From the NCBI GenBank assembly GCA_964523575.1, contig CAZGAV010000005.1, forward strand, positions 40,242-104,241: 64,000 bases of DNA, given 5' to 3'. Positions 43,943-52,426 of the stretch are shown here, piece by piece (within the stretch, counting starts at the first letter, position 1; each line of letters starts with the position of its first letter). The position numbers were made by a program, and so were the translations under genes. Origin of the DNA: DAOUTW01 sp964523575 (GTDB lineage: Bacteria > Zixibacteria > MSB-5A5 > GN15 > JAAZOE01). The notes beneath the pieces are model-generated. The model searched no databases. It had not been told where the DNA came from and saw only the letters and a program-made list of their open reading frames with translations.

Positions 43943-44359
43943 CTATCCCTCCTCGATATTTATGGTATGGGTGATCTTGGTGATCCCCGAAAGAGTGGTG
44001 CCAACCGTACAATACTTTTCTTCCGACAACTGCACCGCTCTTTCCAGCATTTCGACTTTCAACCCCTTACCCGTAAAATTGTACTCGATATGGGCCTTGG
44101 TTATAAAACGTGGATGTTCTTCCTTCTGTTCCGCCTTAATATTTATGGTCAAGCTGGTTATTTCCTGCTTCATTTTGGCCCCGATTGAGACGACGTCGAT
44201 TCCGGCGCATCCGGCCAGCCCGAAAAGCAGTAATTCCAGCGGCTGATATCCGTCCTCATTACCGCCGGCTTTTTTCGAGCCGTCGGTCGAAATTTGGTGT
44301 CCGAACCGGGATGTCCCGGTGAATTTCAGCCCCCCTTGCCATTCCATACTGATATTCAC
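43943..44359 (-). CDS. OsmC/Ohr-family peroxide-detoxifying protein
   Basis: 138 residues from the GTG at 44359, preferred because GGAGG lies 5 bases before it (a TTG at 44371 is also in frame). The two redox Cys are visible in 'LLLFGLAGCAGIDVVSIGAK' and 'EEKYCTVGTTLSGI'. OsmC proteins reduce organic or fatty-acid hydroperoxides using lipoyl or dihydrolipoamide partners. First gene of the minus-strand operon 44359-42752. Confidence 0.88.
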   Translation of the reverse strand: MNISMEWQGGLKFTGTSRFGHQISTDGSKKAGGNEDGYQPLELLLFGLAGCAGIDVVSIGAKMKQEITSLTINIKAEQKEEHPRFITKAHIEYNFTGKGLKVEMLERAVQLSEEKYCTVGTTLSGITKITHTINIEEG

Positions 44360-44473
44360 GCCTGCCTCCAATTCCCTTTCATTAAGCTTTAAATACTCTT
44401 AACCGCTAAACGATTCAAGAGTTTGACTATTTCTGGGCCAATTTATCAGATTTTTCGTCATGAGCATAGTCAA

Positions 44474-44521
44474 TTTTGGCCGACGGCGCCGAATCCGGGG
44501 GCCAAAAATCGCCCTTTTTTT
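44474..44521 (+). terminator. terminator-like hairpin without an upstream protein gene
   Basis: TTTTGGCC (44474-44481) pairs with GGCCAAAA (44500-44507), and seven T follow at 44515-44521 on the plus strand. The nearest plus gene upstream is more than 1.7 kb away. Confidence 0.5.
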
Positions 44522-44539
44522 GGAACCCTGAATTATCAG

Positions 44540-44640
44540 TTAACGTAGAAAAGGATGAGGAATGACATTGCTGAGGTTTCGGAAGAGTGAGATTTTTCTC
44601 CTTTTACTGGGAAGGCGGGCTTAGACAACCCGCCTTTTTT
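44540..44640 (+). ncRNA. candidate small RNA or leader ended by a strong terminator
   Basis: AAGGCGGG (44612-44619) and CCCGCCTT (44629-44636) form an 8-bp stem followed by a T-run, a classic plus-strand intrinsic terminator. The preceding stretch has complementary 'aaaagga' and 'tccttttt'-like pieces that could close a long stem, and only an 11-codon frame (MRNDIAEVSEE). With no protein gene to terminate, a small RNA is plausible. Boundaries are approximate; 44641-44798 shows nothing further. Confidence 0.4.
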
Positions 44641-44798
44641 ATTGCCCTCAATTACCTATATTGATTCAATTGCAAGCGATTAGATACGGGGACTATCGAT
44701 TGAAGAACGAGATCGATTACTGATTTACAGCTACATTCCTTTCTTTTTGCAACCCGGTACCGTATATAAAATAAGGCCGGGGCGCGGGTCAAAAAGTG

Positions 44799-44826
44799 TT
44801 GACATTTTTCCCCGGTAGCCTATATT
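44799..44826 (+). promoter_or_regulatory. promoter of the tRNA-Lys pair
   Basis: Consensus TTGACA (44799-44804), 16-base spacer, TATATT (44821-44826), 22 bases before the first tRNA. Confidence 0.7.
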
Positions 44827-44847
44827 GCAAAGCCTGAAAAATACCCT

Positions 44848-44919
44848 GGGGGTGTAGCTCAGTGGTAGAGCATCTGCCTTTTAAGCAGGTGGTCGAAGGT
44901 TCGATCCCTTCCACCCTCA
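44848..44919 (+). tRNA. tRNA-Lys (anticodon TTT)
   Basis: Cloverleaf: acceptor GGGGGTG/CACCCTC, D-arm GCTC..GAGC, anticodon stem TCTGC/GCAGG around loop CTTTTAA (anticodon TTT), T-arm GAAGG-TTCGATC-CCTTC. CCA is not encoded. Ten bases before the second tRNA-Lys, with one promoter. Confidence 0.93.
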
Positions 44920-44929
44920 TAAAGAAAAT

Positions 44930-45002
<73 letters not shown>

Positions 45003-45341
45003 TTTTTTATTGGGGCAAAGAGTTAGAGCGAAGTGACTGCCTCAATTAAAAGTTCCAGAATCAGCACTATCAGAGCCATGTAATAGCGGATCCGACCCCC
45101 CAAAACGACCCCCGATCACATAATCTCGCTAACCTCAATCCCTGAAAAGGGTCTCTGATTTTGGAGGGCGTTATGACCGATTATTTGACCCCGGAAGGCT
45201 GAGGATCCGTGGGACGGTGGAAACCATGCAACTAACGTCAAACTGCTCCAAGTGACGTGGCCGCGATCCAGACCACTTCGCACTAAGGTATGATTCTCCA
45301 CGAAATCCACACGAAAACATCGACCACAGCTATTAGTGCGA
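45003..45341. other. gene-free start of the block between tRNA copies
   Basis: About 340 bases with no credible gene. No integrase, inverted terminal repeat or attachment core recognised. A 102-residue minus-strand frame overlaps the neighbouring gene and looks non-coding. Confidence 0.5.
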
Positions 45342-46565
45342 TTAAGGTATAGTATATACTCTTTCGATGACGCCCCAGAAATTCTTTTTCCATACGATCC
45401 AATTGAAGTATAACAATAAGGCAAGCAAGGCAGTGTTTAACCATGTCCAGACCAGCAGGATAAGCCGGAGCAGACCAGGTCTGACTGCCGTCTGCTGTTG
45501 AGCATATGGGACCAATTCCGGAAAACCAAGAAGAATGACGAGATACATAAAATACAGGACACAAATCGCGCCGGCGAAAAGGATGGGGACTGAAGCAGGC
45601 TTTTCACTCGTATCAAATGATCCGGACTTCACCCTGATAATTCGCTTAAACAGGAAACGGCCCGCCCAGAACACAAACGAGAGTAAGAAAAATATCATGC
45701 TGAAGCTCAGGGAATAGGCCATCTCCATGTTGGCAAACAGCGCAACACCCAGCTTCTTCGGGAAAAGAGACGGCACGTCGATATAATGAGGCCCTTTGGC
45801 GAGTTCTTCAGCCATATCCATTTGCATGACATCAGTGAAATCATGAAAATGATAGATATTGATCTGTCCTGAGTTCAGGTCAAGAATATAGGAATATTGA
45901 GTCGTCTTCAGATGAACAGCATCCAGAATGTCGCGGCAATACGCGACAGTCAGGTCGCCTTTGCTTTGTAGCATACCATCAATTTTCTTGTAACGCCAGC
46001 AGGGAGGGTCGCCGTCCCCCAATTCGGATTGGCGGAAATTAGTACATATCTGGTAATGGCCGTTACCCTTGACGAGTTTCTCGCCTTCGATGATGATAGA
46101 TCTACCATGCCGGTCGCCAAACATCCACATTGCATGATGAAGGGGCAAGTGGAATCTTGCGGCGAGCGCCGCCACCTCTTCCACATTCGCGCATTCAGTC
46201 AGCGCTTTATCGGGAAAGCCAACCGAATCCTGATAAAGTGGTTTGTTCAGGGGATTGGCATCCGGTATGGCGGGAGCTCCAAACCCGTCGAAGAACAGCC
46301 CTTGGTCGTTCATGCCTCCTTCGTGAGATTCTCCATTAGGAGTGCCCGCGAAGCCAAAATAAACCACTCCATGATTACTGGTTGATTTCGGGACGAACCA
46401 TACCCGCACGTTTGTCTGTGTCCAATCCTCATTGTTGCCCACCAGCACCTGGTCGCCCTCTTTATAGATAAAAGCCGAACAGGCATCTGAGACCGCAGGG
46501 AGGAAAATGGCTATCGCCGGAATTATAAAAAGAAAATATTTCATTGAAAACTTACTCTTACTCAT
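45342..46565 (-). CDS. Ntn-hydrolase (penicillin V acylase/choloylglycine hydrolase-like) with three C-terminal membrane helices
   Basis: 407 residues from the ATG at 46565 (an ATG at 46544 is also possible). A signal peptide ends SDA, placing Cys at the mature N-terminus (DACSAF), as the Ntn nucleophile requires. 'VLVGNNEDW' and 'HEGGMNDQGLFFDGF' fit the linear-amide C-N hydrolase family. After about residue 270 come three hydrophobic helices ('SLSFSMIFFLLSFVFWAG', 'ILFAGAICVLYFMYLVIL', 'LLRLILLVWTWLNTALLALL'). It would cleave an amide, for instance an N-acyl amino acid, at the periplasmic face. It lies in a lower-GC block between tRNA copies. Confidence 0.82.
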   Translation of the reverse strand: MSKSKFSMKYFLFIIPAIAIFLPAVSDACSAFIYKEGDQVLVGNNEDWTQTNVRVWFVPKSTSNHGVVYFGFAGTPNGESHEGGMNDQGLFFDGFGAPAIPDANPLNKPLYQDSVGFPDKALTECANVEEVAALAARFHLPLHHAMWMFGDRHGRSIIIEGEKLVKGNGHYQICTNFRQSELGDGDPPCWRYKKIDGMLQSKGDLTVAYCRDILDAVHLKTTQYSYILDLNSGQINIYHFHDFTDVMQMDMAEELAKGPHYIDVPSLFPKKLGVALFANMEMAYSLSFSMIFFLLSFVFWAGRFLFKRIIRVKSGSFDTSEKPASVPILFAGAICVLYFMYLVILLGFPELVPYAQQQTAVRPGLLRLILLVWTWLNTALLALLLYFNWIVWKKNFWGVIERVYTIP

Positions 46566-46766
46566 TTCTTCTGCACGACACTTCGCCCCCGGAACACGAG
46601 GCCGGTTTGCGTCTACAGTTTCAACCACATCTCAAGTTGGCCCTACTGATCCTCGGGATGTTCACGGATTTTGCGGTTACATCTTCCTCCTGAGCTCTGC
46701 TTTAAATCTACTGAGATCACCTGATATTTCAAACCTAAATCTGTCCCACTTCTTCCCATGGGTGAC

Positions 46767-46806
46767 ATAAAAAGCCCTTCAGCATTATCGCGAGTTGTAG
46801 GCTTTA
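46767..46806 (-). terminator. probable terminator of the protease gene
   Basis: AAAGCC and GGCTTT arms around a 20-base loop, followed on the minus strand by further T, about 20 bases past the stop at 46826. The rest of the 46566-46825 gap holds nothing recognisable. Confidence 0.5.
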
Positions 46807-46825
46807 GCTGCCGTTACTCAACTGG

Positions 46826-47614
46826 TCATTGATAGTGGCCTTTCAGTGAATCCCGCCAAGCTATCATCTCCTGATAAACAGTTTCTCTGGTCACACTTTT
46901 GGCCATGACCTGCTCAAGGCTCATACCCTTGACATTTATCAGGTACTCCATCATCAAACCCCAGACGTAGTGGCCTCGGTGTGTGCTCGCCGTAGAATTC
47001 CACGCACTATCATCCAGGAAAATGTCTATCCGGTCCGGTATAGTATAGCCGCTGTCTCGGGGCGCAACAAATTGGTTAACTCCGTACTCAATGTACCCTT
47101 CATTCTTCCAAGTGGGCAGTGAACGAGAGGCCAATTCACCATAGGCATCACCCAAATATTGATGCATTAGTTCGTGGGTGACCACATGCACCACACTTCC
47201 CTCGCGAGTATGATATTTTGGTCGACCACGCGTTCTACCGCCCAGTTCCTTAATGAGATCCAAATTCACATATGCATTTCCCAAAAGGCAAAAACCCATT
47301 ATCCGTTTGCCTCTCAATGTAAACCGGGAAAAAAAGCTGAACTTGTCCTGCGTCGAACAGAGAACGAGATTCATTTTTCTGTTTGGATTATATATGGGAA
47401 CGGCATCAAGCCGTTCGAACACTTCGGTCATAATCGAATCAATTTCTTGTCCAATTGGAAGTTCAGCGTGGACCGATATGGCCCCGTATTGCTTTTCCTC
47501 GGTCATAAAGAGTCCTGGATTGGTTATCACACCAATACACAGAAGAACTACGACGATAAATAGAGCGGCCATGACACTGATCCACTTTAGCGTCTTCTTG
47601 AGTATTTTAGTCAT
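46826..47614 (-). CDS. membrane-anchored zinc metallopeptidase (peptidase MA-like)
   Basis: 262 residues. One N-terminal membrane helix (about 10-32), then a gluzincin core: HELMH (in 'VVTHELMHQYLGDAYGELAS') with the third ligand Glu likely in 'PTWKNEGYIEYG'. The fold recalls DUF2268/peptidase-MA proteins. Active site predicted outside the cytoplasm. AT-richer than flanking genes. Substrate unknown. Confidence 0.8.
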   Translation of the reverse strand: MTKILKKTLKWISVMAALFIVVVLLCIGVITNPGLFMTEEKQYGAISVHAELPIGQEIDSIMTEVFERLDAVPIYNPNRKMNLVLCSTQDKFSFFSRFTLRGKRIMGFCLLGNAYVNLDLIKELGGRTRGRPKYHTREGSVVHVVTHELMHQYLGDAYGELASRSLPTWKNEGYIEYGVNQFVAPRDSGYTIPDRIDIFLDDSAWNSTASTHRGHYVWGLMMEYLINVKGMSLEQVMAKSVTRETVYQEMIAWRDSLKGHYQ

Positions 47615-47810
47615 GTTTTACTATACGTATTACAGCCCTGTTCGTTTCTTTCATATCAGGCTCATCCAGCTTATCTGATTTCTTCCGATTTCATCCGGTT
47701 ATCCACAGTTGATAGAGCCATTGGGTCACAGAAAATGCGAGGAAGCAGGAAAAGGGGCTCTGGCTATTAAATCGTAAATGGGATCGGGGTTCGTAATCCA
47801 TTGTGAGTCA

Positions 47811-47882
47811 ACGGGTGTCTTTGAGTGGTAGAGTATCTGCCCTTTAAGCAAGCGGTCGAAGGTTCGATCCCTTCCCTCCTTA
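47811..47882 (+). pseudogene. decayed copy of tRNA-Lys (TTT)
   Basis: Aligns without gaps to the tRNA at 44848. The T-arm is intact, but the acceptor no longer pairs, the D-arm is changed (GTCTTTGAG) and loop position 33 is C instead of T. No promoter is visible upstream. Confidence 0.85.
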
Positions 47883-47892
47883 TAAAGAAAAT

Positions 47893-47965
47893 GCACCATT
47901 AGCTCAGTTGGTAGAGCAGTCGATTCTTAATCAATTGGTCCGGGGTTCAAGCCCCTGATGGTGCA
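47893..47965 (+). tRNA. second tRNA-Lys (CTT) copy, possibly non-functional
   Basis: Differs from the tRNA at 44930 at four of 73 positions. Acceptor and T-arm still pair, but the anticodon stem has one C-A mismatch. The 10-base spacer to the decayed neighbour is identical to that in the original pair, so both were duplicated together. Lacks an evident promoter. The rest of the 47615-48173 gap shows no gene. Confidence 0.6.
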
Positions 47966-48173
47966 ATTTTTATTGCCTGTCGCCGACCTTTCCCGATCAG
48001 CCTCCGAAACATACTCTCTTCCCCGGCCGTATTATTTATAGTTTGAATATATTTCGCCCGCCGTGGTAAAGCTCATTAGAGATTCATGACTGCGGATGAT
48101 CCCGATCGACTTGAAAGATTCCGCCCATTCCGCAACCATATATAATGTAAGGGACTTTTGGCTATAGGGGATT

Positions 48174-50228
48174 ATGATGAAAACTCTCAAACGATCCGGC
48201 TATATGTTTTTGTGCCTCTGCCTTCTGGCCGTCGCAGTGACGGCGGGGCAGGTGCCGACCGGTACCTTTTATGCGGCCATCGAAAAAGACGGCGTCATAT
48301 GCGGGTACGCTAAAAGCGATTTATCGCGGACCATGATTGGCGACCGGGAAGCTATCCTCGCCGTCGATTATATCGAATTCAAAGTGACCGCCCTCGGCGC
48401 CGATATCGAAACCATCATTAAAACCACCTCGCATATCGATGAGAAGACCGGCGATTATTTCTTCACCCAGTTCGATATCGACCAGAAAACCATCCAGTTC
48501 GGGATAACAATAACTATTGATGGAGACACCGCAATTTATTCTTCGCGCCCCGGCGACAAGGTCAAAAAAATCGCCCTTCCTCCGGACATTCTCCTCGAAA
48601 ACAGCCAGTTCATGCCGCGGCTGATCATAGATTTCGTAAAAGACGGCCTGACCGAAAAGAATTACAAAGTGCTCGACGGCATGGATGCCGCCATTCATGA
48701 AATAACCTGCATCAAGATGGGCGTCGGGGAATTGGAGTTGGCCGGTAAAAGTTACAACGCTCTTCATATCAAGCGGCTCGATCTCAATAGCGGCCTGAAA
48801 ACGGAGAATTATCTGGATATTGAAAACGGAGTCATCCTCAAAACGGTGTTACCCGGCCGAACCGTTTATCTGGCTGACCAATCGGTTGTCGGAAAGGTCG
48901 AGAGGGTCAGCGTCGATGACAACCTCATGGCCAAAACTGAAGTCGCCATTTCCGATGTCAAGGGCCTCTCATATATCAAGGTCGAAGCCACTCTTGAGCC
49001 GGGGGGTTTGTGGATCACGGAAGAAGGGCTCAATATCCCCGGCCAAAATTTTACCGGGACCGTCACCGACAATCTTGTCGAGGGCGTCTTTGAAGTCAGC
49101 CATGCTCGATACGACGGCGCCGGCGCGCCGCCTTTTCCGGCCGATTACGGTGATAACGAGGCGATGCGGCCATACCTTGCATCCGAAGAATTGATTGAAT
49201 CCGACGATCCCATACTGGTCGCCAAGGCGCAGGCGATCACCGCCGGCGCCACCGACAGTTGGGACGCCTTCCGCCGCCTGAGCCAGTGGGTGGCCGAGGA
49301 AATCGGCTATGAGATTCCCGGAGGAGGCGGCGCCCGCAACACCTACGACCTCGGCGTCGGCGAATGCGGCGCCCATTCCCGTCTGCTGGCCGCTTTCAGC
49401 CGCGCCGTCGGCATTCCCTGCCGGGTGGTCTGGGGTTGTATGTATGTTCCCGATTTCGGCGGCGGTTTCGGACAACACGGCTGGAATGAAGCTTACATGG
49501 GCGACGCCGGCTGGATACCGGTGGATGCCACGGCTAAGGAAATCGACTATGTCGATTCCGGACATCTCCGCATCGGCGCGCTGTCCTCGAAAACCGCCTT
49601 TCTGAATCCCAAGAAAATGAAAATTCTCGACTATCGGGCCGGTGATGTCACTATGGCTTCGGCCGGGCGGGGAGAAATCCCCGACAATTACCGGCGCTAT
49701 ATTGGCGAGTACCAGGGGCCCCGCCAACCGTTCAAGATTTTATTCCAGAACCAGGGTCTCGCAGTTGACATTCCGGGAAAACCGGTGGTGTTCGAATTGC
49801 GCGAGCCCGACGCCGACGGCCGCTGGGTATTCAAACTGACCGACGATGCCGCCATAGAATTTCAGGAGAATGACGCCGGGGAAATTGCAGGGATGACTTT
49901 GATTTCCATCAATCGCCTGCCCCGGAATAAATCGGCCGAAGCCGCGGCCGTCGTAATCGACACCACCGGAGTGCCTGTCGAATACCATCCTTATCTGGGC
50001 AAATACCTGGTTCCCCTGCAAAATATGGATCTGACGGTCATTTTCGAGGATGGCAACCTGGCCGTCGACGATCCTCAGGCCGGAAAAATCATTCACACCA
50101 CCGGCCCTGATGAAAATATGCGATGGACCGACGAATTTAATCAGAACCAGATGTCTTTCACCCTCGATGAATCCGGAAAGGTGTCGGCGCTGGTGGTGCA
50201 TCAGATAATAAAAATGCCGAGAATTTAG
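48174..50228 (+). CDS. exported transglutaminase-like protein
   Basis: 684 residues with a signal peptide (about 1-25). A beta-rich N-terminal region is followed by a transglutaminase-like core: Cys in LGVGECGAHSRLLAAF, His in GQHGWNEAYMG and Asp in WIPVDATA, a complete Cys-His-Asp triad. Two copies of a C-terminal beta module ('YRRYIGEYQGPRQPFKILF' and 'YHPYLGKYLVPLQNMDLTVI') close the protein. Such proteins act as proteases or amidases rather than cross-linkers in most bacteria. A TATAAT lies at 48141 with a poor -35. Confidence 0.87.
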   Translation: MMKTLKRSGYMFLCLCLLAVAVTAGQVPTGTFYAAIEKDGVICGYAKSDLSRTMIGDREAILAVDYIEFKVTALGADIETIIKTTSHIDEKTGDYFFTQFDIDQKTIQFGITITIDGDTAIYSSRPGDKVKKIALPPDILLENSQFMPRLIIDFVKDGLTEKNYKVLDGMDAAIHEITCIKMGVGELELAGKSYNALHIKRLDLNSGLKTENYLDIENGVILKTVLPGRTVYLADQSVVGKVERVSVDDNLMAKTEVAISDVKGLSYIKVEATLEPGGLWITEEGLNIPGQNFTGTVTDNLVEGVFEVSHARYDGAGAPPFPADYGDNEAMRPYLASEELIESDDPILVAKAQAITAGATDSWDAFRRLSQWVAEEIGYEIPGGGGARNTYDLGVGECGAHSRLLAAFSRAVGIPCRVVWGCMYVPDFGGGFGQHGWNEAYMGDAGWIPVDATAKEIDYVDSGHLRIGALSSKTAFLNPKKMKILDYRAGDVTMASAGRGEIPDNYRRYIGEYQGPRQPFKILFQNQGLAVDIPGKPVVFELREPDADGRWVFKLTDDAAIEFQENDAGEIAGMTLISINRLPRNKSAEAAAVVIDTTGVPVEYHPYLGKYLVPLQNMDLTVIFEDGNLAVDDPQAGKIIHTTGPDENMRWTDEFNQNQMSFTLDESGKVSALVVHQIIKMPRI

Positions 50229-50239
50229 GCATGACTGCA

Positions 50240-50276
50240 ATCGGGTCCGGTCTGCCGGAGGTTGACCGGACCCGAT
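50240..50276 (+). terminator. strong hairpin after the transglutaminase gene
   Basis: ATCGGGTCCGGTC (50240-50252) and GACCGGACCCGAT (50264-50276) form a perfect 13-bp stem with an 11-base loop, 12 bases past the stop. The following T-content is low, but its position favours termination. Confidence 0.65.
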
Positions 50277-50413
50277 TCTCGGCTCGGCCTGGTGGACGGC
50301 TAAAGCGGATCATACGATTGATTTCCCTTGCCCCATTTAAGAATTTCTTTTATCGGTTGCGTTTGTTGTTGCGTATATTGGTGCATCAGTAAACGGAGGC
50401 AGGAGAGTGGACC

Positions 50414-51289
50414 ATGAAAAATCCCATTTTTTATATCCTCGATGTTTTCGCCGAAGAAAAATACGCCGGCAACCAGCTGGCGGTCGTCCGCCATGCCCCT
50501 GACTGGTCAAAGGATCAGATGCAAAAACTCGCGCAGGAGATGAATTACTCCGAAACAACCTTCATCCTGTCGGAGAAGGTGCGTGACGGCGGTTATGATG
50601 TGCGGATTTTTACGCCCGGTGCGGAATTACCCTTTGCGGGGCACCCGACTCTGGGCACCGCCTGGGTCATCCGTAACGAGATTATCGACCAGCCGACCGA
50701 TCAAGTCATCCTGAATCTCAAGGTCGGGCAAATTCCGGTCGATTTCGGGGGCGACGGCGTTCTCTGGATGCGTCAGAACCCGCCGGTATTCGGCGAGACC
50801 TTCGATTTAGCGGCCATCGCGGAAGCTCTGAGTCTTCGACCCGGTGATATCGACGAAAGGTTCCCGATACAGGATGTTTCGACCGGTTTCCCCTGTATCA
50901 TCGCGCCTTTAAAAACGCTTGATGCCATCAAACGGGCGCGGGTTAAGCATAAAGAATTTTTCGATCTGATCGAAAAGCACGATGCCAAAGAAATCCTTAT
51001 CTTTGCCCCGGAGCCGCATAATGAGGACGAAGACCTCAGCGTGCGGTTTTTTGCCGATTTCCTCGGCGTTCCGGAGGACCCGGCCACCGGGTCGGCCAAC
51101 GGTTGCCTGGCCGGGTATCTGGTCAAACATCGGTATTTCGGACGAAACAATATCAATGTTCTCGTCGGGCAGGGGCATGAAATGGGGCGGCCGTCGCTCT
51201 TGCGGCTGAAAGCCGAAGAGGAAGGAAAGAAAATAGCGGTTGACGTCGGCGGACGGGTCATTATGACGGCCAAAGGGGAGCTTTTATAA
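50414..51289 (+). CDS. PhzF-family isomerase/epimerase
   Basis: 291 residues, typical length. 'YILDVFAEEKYAGNQLAVV', catalytic Glu in MNYSETTF, 'TPGAELPFAGHPTLGTAWVI', and 'VPEDPATGSANGCLAGYLV' are the family signatures of both halves of the diaminopimelate-epimerase-like fold. PhzF itself isomerises an aryl intermediate in phenazine synthesis; most family members, including this one in a housekeeping setting, have unknown substrates. Confidence 0.92.
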   Translation: MKNPIFYILDVFAEEKYAGNQLAVVRHAPDWSKDQMQKLAQEMNYSETTFILSEKVRDGGYDVRIFTPGAELPFAGHPTLGTAWVIRNEIIDQPTDQVILNLKVGQIPVDFGGDGVLWMRQNPPVFGETFDLAAIAEALSLRPGDIDERFPIQDVSTGFPCIIAPLKTLDAIKRARVKHKEFFDLIEKHDAKEILIFAPEPHNEDEDLSVRFFADFLGVPEDPATGSANGCLAGYLVKHRYFGRNNINVLVGQGHEMGRPSLLRLKAEEEGKKIAVDVGGRVIMTAKGELL

Positions 51290-51391
51290 ATCGTCGGGTG
51301 AAGCGTCTCGCTTATGCGATTATGGCAATGCCGGAAACTTTCGCAATAAATCGGTTGAGAAACCGGCCTTCGATTATTATATATTGGCCTT

Positions 51392-52054
51392 ATGATAAAA
51401 ATAGCTCCCTCGATTCTATCGGCCGATTTCGCCCGCATGGGCGACGAAGTCCGGTCGGCCAAAGACGCCGGCGCCGACTGGTTGCACATCGACGTCATGG
51501 ACGGTCATTTTTGCCCCAACCTGACGATGGGGCCGGATATGGTCAAGGCGGTTCGCAAAGTCAGCGACCTGTTTCTTGACGTCCACCTCATGGTCACCAA
51601 TCCCGAAAATTTCTTTGAATCGTTCGCCCGGGCCGGAGCCGATCAACTGGTGTTTCATATCGAAGTCGATCCCGACCCGACCGATAAAATCAAAATGATC
51701 CGTGCTCTGGGTTGTCGGGCCGGACTGTCGCTCAACCCCGACCACCCGGTTCCGGCGGTGCTTCCTTTTCTGGAACAGGTTGATCTGGTGTTGTTGATGT
51801 CGGTTTTCCCAGGCTTCAGCGGTCAGAAATTTATCCCCGAATCGCTGGACCGGGCGGCGGAATTGAAGACCTATATTGACCGGAATCATCTGGATTGCCT
51901 GTTGCAGATTGATGGCGGTGTTGACCGCGCCAACGCCCAGCAAATAATCAACGCCGGAGTTGACGTGACCGTCATGGGTTCGGCCTTTTTTGGAACGCAT
52001 AACCGGGGTGAACTGGTCCAGTATTTGAAATCGCTCAAAGCCGCTGAATTATAG
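51392..52054 (+). CDS. rpe: ribulose-phosphate 3-epimerase
   Basis: 220 residues. 'APSILSADFARMGDEV', metal-site 'LHIDVMDGHFCPNLTMGP', 'LDVHLMVTNP', 'VLLMSVFPGFSGQKFIPE' and 'LQIDGGVDRANA' match the family throughout. It interconverts ribulose-5-phosphate and xylulose-5-phosphate. First of the sugar-phosphate genes rpe, pgi and glk, though the gap to pgi is 372 bases, so they may be separate transcripts. Confidence 0.97.
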   Translation: MIKIAPSILSADFARMGDEVRSAKDAGADWLHIDVMDGHFCPNLTMGPDMVKAVRKVSDLFLDVHLMVTNPENFFESFARAGADQLVFHIEVDPDPTDKIKMIRALGCRAGLSLNPDHPVPAVLPFLEQVDLVLLMSVFPGFSGQKFIPESLDRAAELKTYIDRNHLDCLLQIDGGVDRANAQQIINAGVDVTVMGSAFFGTHNRGELVQYLKSLKAAEL

Positions 52055-52192
52055 ACATCCACGCCCCCATCCTCATCCGAGAAATTAATTCTCGCGCGCC
52101 TTTTCCGCGTATAACATAGCAACAGAAATAATGATAGACAATATTATCTATGGCGCTTAATATATGCTTGTGCCTGAGCTTTATTGCAAACG

Positions 52193-52277
52193 AATCACCG
52201 CGCCATGAGGCGATCGTGGCCGATCATTTGGCAACCAAAGCCCGGCAACGCAGGTTTTGGCAATGAGTTCGGTGATT
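52193..52277. ncRNA. candidate structured RNA element upstream of pgi
   Basis: AATCACCG (52193-52200) and CGGTGATT (52270-52277) close a perfect 8-bp stem. Inside lie CGCC-atga-GGCG, ATCG-tggc-CGAT, TTGG-caa-CCAA and CCAAA..TTTGG, a multibranched layout. It matches no riboswitch consensus I know. A TTGACA at 52362 downstream suggests the element may not be in the pgi leader. The rest of 52055-52426 shows no gene. Confidence 0.35.
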
Positions 52278-52426
52278 ATCATAGATTCATTTGCCTAGCT
52301 TGTTACGGTTAGAGATTTGCCGGACGGATAAAAAATGTGAAATTCAACTATGGTTATTTTCTTGACAATGGCGATTGAAGTACAGATTTTATACGAGTCT
52401 GAGGAATAACGATAAGGGGGAATACG

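Noticed and set aside
45116..45424. A 102-codon minus-strand frame at the edge of the inter-tRNA block, considered as an integrase tail
   Set aside because: No tyrosine-recombinase motifs; it overlaps the Ntn hydrolase gene in another frame.
52229..52260. Resemblance of 'gcccggcaac' near 52239 to the SAM-I riboswitch core
   Set aside because: The other conserved S-box segments and the kink-turn are absent, and the downstream gene is a sugar isomerase.
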